This document shows, in pieces, positions 15,709 through 17,836 of a stretch of DNA of 17,836 bases. Each line of letters begins with the position of its first letter. Positions within the stretch are counted from its first letter, which is position 1. The notes beneath the pieces were generated by a model. It searched no databases, had not been told where the DNA came from, and was given only the letters and a program-made list of their open reading frames with translations. The translations under genes were made by a program, and so were the position numbers. Source of the stretch: Intestinibacillus sp964580155 (GTDB lineage Bacteria; Bacillota; Clostridia; Oscillospirales; Butyricicoccaceae); assembly GCA_964580155.1 (NCBI GenBank), contig CAZOJP010000041.1, positions 1 through 17,836 on the forward strand. The letters run 5' to 3'.

Positions 15709-17202
15709 ATGATAGACCGCTCCATCCGGCAGCTTGTCGATTACGGCGTGCGCACCGGACTGCTTGAAGCGTGTGACCGCGCGTATGCGGTCAACGCACT
15801 GCTCGAAGAGCTAGGGCGCGACAGCTACACCGATCCGGGCGACGTGCCCGAAGCGCCCCTGCCCGATATTCTGACCGCACTGCTGGACGATGCGCATGCG
15901 CGCGGCGTACTGCCCGAGGACTCGATCGTCTACCGCGATTTATTCGATACCGCGCTCATGGGACGGCTGACACCGCGCCCGAGCGAGGTGCATCGCCGCT
16001 TCGCCGCGCTGTATGCGCAGTCCCCGGCGCACGCGACCGACTGGTACTATACGTTCTCGCAGGACACGAACTACATCCGCCGCGACCGCATCGAGAAGGA
16101 CGTGCAGTGGAAGGCATCGACCGCATACGGCGAGCTGGACATGACAATCAATCTGTCCAAGCCGGAAAAAGATCCGCGCGCGATTGCGGCGGCGCGCAAT
16201 CTGCCTGCCTCTGCCTATCCGCGCTGTCTGCTGTGCCGCGAAAACGAGGGCTATGCAGGCAGGGTCAACCATCCGGCGCGGCAGAACCACCGCGTCGTGC
16301 CGATCACCATCAATGACAGCCCGTGGTTTTTGCAGTATTCGCCCTATGTGTATTACAATGAGCACTGCATTTGCTTCAACGCGGCGCACACCCCCATGCA
16401 AATTGACCGCGCGTGCTTTGGCAAGCTGCTCGATTTTGTGCGGCAGTTTCCGCACTACTTCGTCGGCTCCAATGCGGATTTGCCCATTGTCGGCGGCTCG
16501 ATTCTGGCGCATGACCATTTTCAGGGCGGCCGCTACGTCTTTGCGATGGAGCGCGCACCCATTGAGCGTGCGCTGACCTTCACAGGCTTTGCGGACATCC
16601 GCGCGGGCATTGTGCGCTGGCCGATGTCGGTGATTCGGCTGACCGGCAGCGAGCCTGCGCGTCTGGCCGCGCTTGCCGACCGGATCCTGAGCCGCTGGCG
16701 CGGCTACACCGACGAAGCGGCGTGCATTTTCGCCGAGACGGACGGCGAACCGCACAATACCATCACGCCGATCGCGCGCCGCCGCGGCGCGGAGTATGAG
16801 CTGGATCTCGTGCTGCGCAACAATCTGACAACGCCGGAGCATCCGCTCGGGCTGTATCATCCGCATGCCGAGCTGCACCACATCAAAAAAGAGAACATCG
16901 GTCTGATCGAGGTCATGGGGCTTGCGGTGCTGCCCGCACGGCTCAAAGCCGAGCTTGCCGCGGTTGCGGACGCACTCGTCGCAGGCCGCGACCTGACCGC
17001 GGACGCGCAGACCGCGCCGCATGCCGCGTGGGCAAACGGCTTCGCCGCGCACCACACCATCACAGCGGACAACGCGCTCGACATCGTGTACGCGGAAACC
17101 GGCAAGGTTTTTGCCAAGGTGCTCGAGCATGCGGGCGTTTATGCGCGAAGCGCACAGGGCACGCAAGCGTTTTTGCGCTTTGTCGACGCGGTCAACGCAT
17201 GA
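15709..17202 (+). CDS. galT: UDP-glucose-hexose-1-phosphate uridylyltransferase, class II
   Basis: Transfers UMP from UDP-glucose to galactose-1-phosphate, giving UDP-galactose and glucose-1-phosphate. Its 497-aa length and motifs match the Firmicute class II GalT rather than the roughly 350-aa class I enzyme of E. coli. Visible motifs are FSQDTNYIRRDRI, CLLCRENEGYAGR, the active-site region GGSILAHDHFQGGRY, in which H268 and H270 form the HxHxQ nucleophile motif ending in Q272, and HPHAELHHIKKENIGLIEV. AAGGAGG (15695-15701) lies 7 bp before the ATG. It is the last gene of galKET and is followed within a few bases by a strong terminator. Confidence 0.95.
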   Translation: MIDRSIRQLVDYGVRTGLLEACDRAYAVNALLEELGRDSYTDPGDVPEAPLPDILTALLDDAHARGVLPEDSIVYRDLFDTALMGRLTPRPSEVHRRFAALYAQSPAHATDWYYTFSQDTNYIRRDRIEKDVQWKASTAYGELDMTINLSKPEKDPRAIAAARNLPASAYPRCLLCRENEGYAGRVNHPARQNHRVVPITINDSPWFLQYSPYVYYNEHCICFNAAHTPMQIDRACFGKLLDFVRQFPHYFVGSNADLPIVGGSILAHDHFQGGRYVFAMERAPIERALTFTGFADIRAGIVRWPMSVIRLTGSEPARLAALADRILSRWRGYTDEAACIFAETDGEPHNTITPIARRRGAEYELDLVLRNNLTTPEHPLGLYHPHAELHHIKKENIGLIEVMGLAVLPARLKAELAAVADALVAGRDLTADAQTAPHAAWANGFAAHHTITADNALDIVYAETGKVFAKVLEHAGVYARSAQGTQAFLRFVDAVNA

Positions 17203-17203
17203 C

Positions 17204-17236
17204 AAAAAGAGCCGTTCCCGAGGGAACGGCTCTTTT
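17204..17236 (+). terminator. Rho-independent terminator after galT
   Basis: GAGCCGTTCCC (17209-17219) pairs with GGGAACGGCTC (17222-17232). The innermost pair probably opens to a CGAG tetraloop. A T run follows (17233-17236) and an A run precedes it, so it may also work for minus-strand transcription. Confidence 0.9.
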
Positions 17237-17238
17237 CA

Positions 17239-17283
17239 TGGTACGCCCGACAGAATTCGAATCTGCGACCTTTGGAGTCGGAG
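17239..17283 (-). pseudogene. 3' part of a tRNA (probably tRNA-Arg, CCG), truncated; candidate attachment site
   Basis: Read on the minus strand, the segment ends in CCA (17239-17241), preceded by the discriminator A, a 3' acceptor strand (17243-17249), a T arm with TTCGAAT loop (17250-17266, all five stem pairs possible), a five-base AGGTC variable loop (17267-17271), the 3' anticodon strand (17272-17276) and a loop CTCCGAC (17277-17283) giving anticodon CCG. Beyond 17283 the expected pairing strand is poor (3 of 5). No D arm or 5' acceptor strand can be found in the roughly 30 bases where they should be. The gene therefore breaks in the anticodon arm. Tyrosine integrases often use exactly this 3' portion of tRNA genes as attachment core. 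The exact edge is uncertain by several bases. Confidence 0.6.
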
Positions 17284-17301
17284 ACCTATGGCGGTAGATT
17301 A

Positions 17302-17354
17302 AAAGGGCAGTGTTTATGCGGTTTTAGTTGGTGTTGCACGAATTGCACCACAGT
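17302..17354 (+). repeat. Left copy of a near-repeat that recurs beyond the gap
   Basis: From 17306 this stretch repeats the sequence at 17500-17548: 31 identical bases, then 13 of 18. In the matching frame it reads KGSVYAVLVGVARIAPQ, against KGSVYAVLVGVEQIVAQ in the gene fragment right of the gap, so it looks like a diverged piece of the same coding sequence. An in-frame stop (TAA, 17299-17301) lies directly before it, and it runs into the Ns. It is either a real paralogous fragment at the edge of an element, or a repeat at which the assembly broke. Confidence 0.7.
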
Positions 17355-17364
17355 NNNNNNNNNN
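17355..17364. other. Assembly gap (10 N)
   Basis: Ten undetermined bases. The true distance and even the adjacency of the two sides are unknown. Base composition changes sharply from GC-rich to AT-rich around this point, and similar sequence flanks both sides. Confidence 0.98.
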
Positions 17365-17698
17365 ATTTATCATCAATTACATCAAAACGGGTGAAACAAA
17401 AGTATCTAAAAATAATTTTGTTCGTTTTGTTGATTATGATAAAATTCGTAAAGATAAAGATAAAGATGATAGTGTATGTCGTGTTTTGAATAATGGAAAA
17501 GGCAGTGTTTATGCGGTTTTAGTTGGTGTTGAACAAATTGTAGCACAGCATAGAGCAGTCTGCAAGCCCTTTTGGCATCAGGGTTTGTGGGCTGTTTTGA
17601 TGTTTGGGGAAAATAGTGGTCTGGGGTGGTCAAAGATTCAACCATATCTATCTACGCTGGGTGCATCACTTGTTATGATAGCAAACTTTATAATATGA
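17365..17698 (+). CDS. Hypothetical protein, 3' part (5' end lost in gap)
   Basis: An open frame (codons from 17366) enters from the gap and ends at TGA 17696-17698, giving about 110 residues. I do not recognise it. The visible part has a charged segment NFVRFVDYDKIRKDKDKDD, containing a three-copy AAAGAT hexamer (17450-17467) that encodes KDKDKD. Next comes NNGKGSVYAVLVGVEQIVAQ, whose nucleotide sequence recurs left of the gap. The tail is Trp- and Phe-rich and hydrophobic (FWHQGLWAVLMFG and LGASLVMIANFII). Codon use is AT-rich, unlike every gene to the left, which suggests a foreign origin. Because the tail changes character after about residue 60, the native reading frame might end or shift earlier. 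Confidence 0.4.
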
Positions 17699-17737
17699 TA
17701 ATCAATAAATTAATTGCAAGAAATGAGAGTTTTACTG

Positions 17738-17767
17738 TTGAAATGCAATGAGATACTGTGGTACACT
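17738..17767 (+). promoter_or_regulatory. Promoter for the HTH regulator at the right edge
   Basis: TTGAAA (17738-17743) and TACACT (17762-17767) are separated by 18 bp, with a TGG extended -10 (17759-17761). It lies about 33 bp upstream of the start at 17800. Confidence 0.55.
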
Positions 17768-17799
17768 TAAGTGCAAAGATGATTACGAGGTGAAAGCAG

Positions 17800-17836
17800 A
17801 TGGCACAAATATCGTACAATGGATTGTGGAAATTAC
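17800..17836 (+). CDS. Start of a small Cro/CI-type HTH regulator (runs off the window)
   Basis: Only 12 codons are visible: MAQISYNGLWKL. This matches the opening of a common family of about 65-75-aa XRE (Cro/CI-like) regulators that begin with an ISYNKLWKLL-type sequence and are frequent on clostridial mobile elements. GAGGTG (17787-17792) lies 7 bp before the ATG and a promoter precedes it. Family assignment rests on a short stretch, so it is tentative. Confidence 0.55.
   Translation, partial: MAQISYNGLWKL

Noticed and set aside
17205..17302. Small plus-strand frames reading through the galT terminator and tRNA piece
   Set aside because: They translate the antisense of a tRNA, a known source of spurious proteins, and contain a terminator hairpin.

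Overview
This is a GC-rich stretch from a Firmicute, most likely a gut clostridium of the Oscillospirales type. The signs are strong AAGGAGG-type ribosome sites, a TTG start, a YesM/YesN two-component pair, an Mgl-type sugar importer and a class II (Firmicute-type) GalT. That placement is an inference from gene content, not a match to a named species. All genes from 1 to about 17,240 share one codon and base style. After a truncated tRNA and a 10-N assembly gap the sequence becomes clearly AT-rich and looks foreign.

Layout. (a) 1-738: 3' part of a malic enzyme. (b) 864-1787: an orphan myo-inosose-2 dehydratase (IolE-like) with its own sigma-A promoter and terminator. (c) 1906-2433: a small YcxB-like membrane protein, also with its own promoter and terminator. 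(d) 2593-7938: a tight four-gene sensing operon of YesN-type response regulator, YesM-type histidine kinase, a membrane-anchored divergent sugar-binding protein and a MglB-like lipoprotein. The first three genes are joined by ATGA stop/start overlaps. (e) 8024-11989, minus strand: mglB-mglA-mglC, a galactose/glucose ABC importer. It converges on the sensor operon at a shared terminator with a perfect 18-bp stem. (f) 12263-13321: a LacI/EbgR-like regulator divergent from mglB. (g) 13413-17202: galK-galE-galT, the Leloir pathway, with its own promoter and a strong terminator.

Together (d)-(g) form one galactose module. The two-component system with two accessory binding proteins probably senses extracellular galactose or glucose. 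MglBAC imports the sugar, and GalK, GalT and GalE convert it to glucose-1-phosphate and UDP-sugars. The LacI-type protein probably gives intracellular control. The known relative is the XylFII-LytS-YesN xylose sensor of clostridia. A galactose version with two binding proteins, one with all expected ligand residues and one without them, is the most interesting biology here.

Right edge. Just after the galT terminator lies the 3' part of a tRNA (minus strand, probably tRNA-Arg with anticodon CCG). Its similarity to a tRNA stops in the anticodon arm. What follows is AT-rich and contains the tail of an unrecognised gene and the first 12 codons of a small Cro/CI-type HTH regulator. This looks like one end of an integrated element in a tRNA gene. 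The 10-N gap, and a roughly 49-bp near-repeat on both sides of it, mean the join could also be an assembly error.
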